From NCBI RefSeq assembly GCF_032884065.1, contig NC_088871.1, positions 50,736,162 through 50,800,161 on the forward strand: a DNA stretch of 64,000 nt. Direction: 5' to 3'. The notes beneath the pieces were generated by a model. The model had not been told where the DNA came from and searched no databases. It saw only the letters and a program-made list of their open reading frames with translations. This DNA is from Artemia franciscana. Taxonomy: Eukaryota; Arthropoda; Branchiopoda; Anostraca; Artemiidae. Each line of letters opens with the position of its first letter. Positions within the stretch are counted from its first letter, which is position 1. Below are positions 63,208-64,000 of the stretch, piece by piece. The translations under genes and the position numbers were made by a program.

Positions 63208-64000
63208 CTAGCTGTTGGGGTGGCGCGAAACCCCAACACCTAGTTGGTGGGGCGCTTCGCGCCCCCCCCAAGCCCCCCCGCGCGCGTAAGTCGTTACGCG
63301 CCATATTAGTTACGCGCCATTGTAGTTGTGTCCCTGTGTCCCACCTGTGAATATAGATAGATTTATATATGTGTTTCAAACTACGTAAAAATTGCGAATA
63401 TACAACATTTTTGGCTTTCCTACTACTGGGAGCTTTCCGTTTCCAATTGCCAGCAATTGATCTGAAAATGTTTGACCAGAGTCATCGTTTTGCAATCGGA
63501 CACGCATATTTGTAGTTAATTTTAATATTTTTACGTGTGCCCATAAATTAGAATTTTTCAGGCAAGCATTCATTTCGTCTGCAGGAGTTAAACTACGTAA
63601 AAATTGCGAATATACAACATTCTTGGCTTTCCCATTGTCTGTGCATATACAAAGCCGTATGTACTAATAATGACGTCATATGCAAACGCTCTTTTTACAA
63701 ACAAACAAACATGCATACTTAACCGCTTCATTTGGTTCCAAAACTGTGTCGATTGACTTGTAAAGGACTGCCTGGTCTCGAATCTTGGTCAGAACAATAT
63801 TGTTGATTTCGTGGACGTCTATATTTTTGGGTGCGAGAATCGCTCTTTCACTTAGCCATTTATTATTTTTATAATTTTTTAGAATATTCGGAAAAACTTT
63901 TTCAATCAATTCATTTTTGGACGTCACTAAATTACAGAAATCAGCAGGTAGTTGTATACGTCCTGAAATTGAGTATCGTATCATAAATGTTTTTTTGTTC
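63208..64000 (-). mobile_element. Helitron copy H5, cut by the window end
   Basis: The 3' end is CTAG (63208-63211); the outer hairpin is shortened here. It has the same duplicated helicase fragment as H1 (63425-63590), between tacgtaaaaattgcgaatat blocks. A helicase piece (63676-63984) carries on to the window end, with frame LPADFCNLVTSKNELIEKVF. Part of the helicase between these is missing. The remainder lies outside. Confidence 0.85.

Overview
The window is eukaryotic genomic DNA: split coding exons with GT-AG introns, AT-rich introns, long (TA)n tracts and many old transposons. The repeat landscape and the exon content suggest an arthropod, and my impression of the interspersed repeats is a branchiopod crustacean such as Artemia. 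That species guess is an inference I cannot check here. A 100-base run of N (44864-44963) is an assembly gap.

The only host gene identified with confidence is the 3' part of a ZNFX1-like gene (NFX1-type zinc-finger SF1 RNA helicase) on the + strand. Seven exons agree in splice phase: 4628-4924 (helicase C-terminal motifs), 6736-7194, 10155-10436, 14390-14543, 24016-24296 and 27825-28045 (Cys/His NFX1 repeats), and 31911-32212 (post-finger region with a CPRC pair). They encode about 665 residues. The 5' part lies outside the window and the true 3' end is uncertain; a weak candidate last exon lies at 32346-32473. A decayed duplicate of the helicase exon sits just upstream at 4043-4270.

The rest is mostly mobile DNA. 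One Helitron family dominates: 395-3440, 16042-21260 (nearly full length, with several breaks), 22114-23835, 32926-33928, 33935-38314, 38320-39387, 39527-40870, 61189-61902, 61999-63136 and 63208 to the window end. Its protein has an N-terminal array of 23-residue repeats resembling the STPR DNA-binding domain, a zinc-finger-like segment, an HUH Rep domain with two tyrosines, and a PIF1-like helicase. The 5' leader carries repeated TGACGTCA palindromes. The 3' end carries two GCGAAGC hairpins and CTAG. Several smaller copies carry internal satellites or only the N-terminal ORF.

Other elements are: an interspersed repeat here called repeat A, with two fold-back modules (7954-9690, 24828-26410, 49403-51172 reversed, 60435-60995); a bicistronic non-LTR retrotransposon with ATGA-overlapping ORFs (41043-44810, reverse); fragments of at least three other non-LTR elements; a hAT-like MITE (14656-14878); and a fold-back element nested in a dead retrotransposon (28926-29511).

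The right third (46 to 61 kb) is gene-poor. It holds a candidate exon of an unknown gene (46318-46443), a coding-like relic (48547-48909) and a possible small membrane-anchored acidic protein gene (58876-59442). The introns of the ZNFX1-like gene have absorbed many insertions, some right up to splice acceptors.
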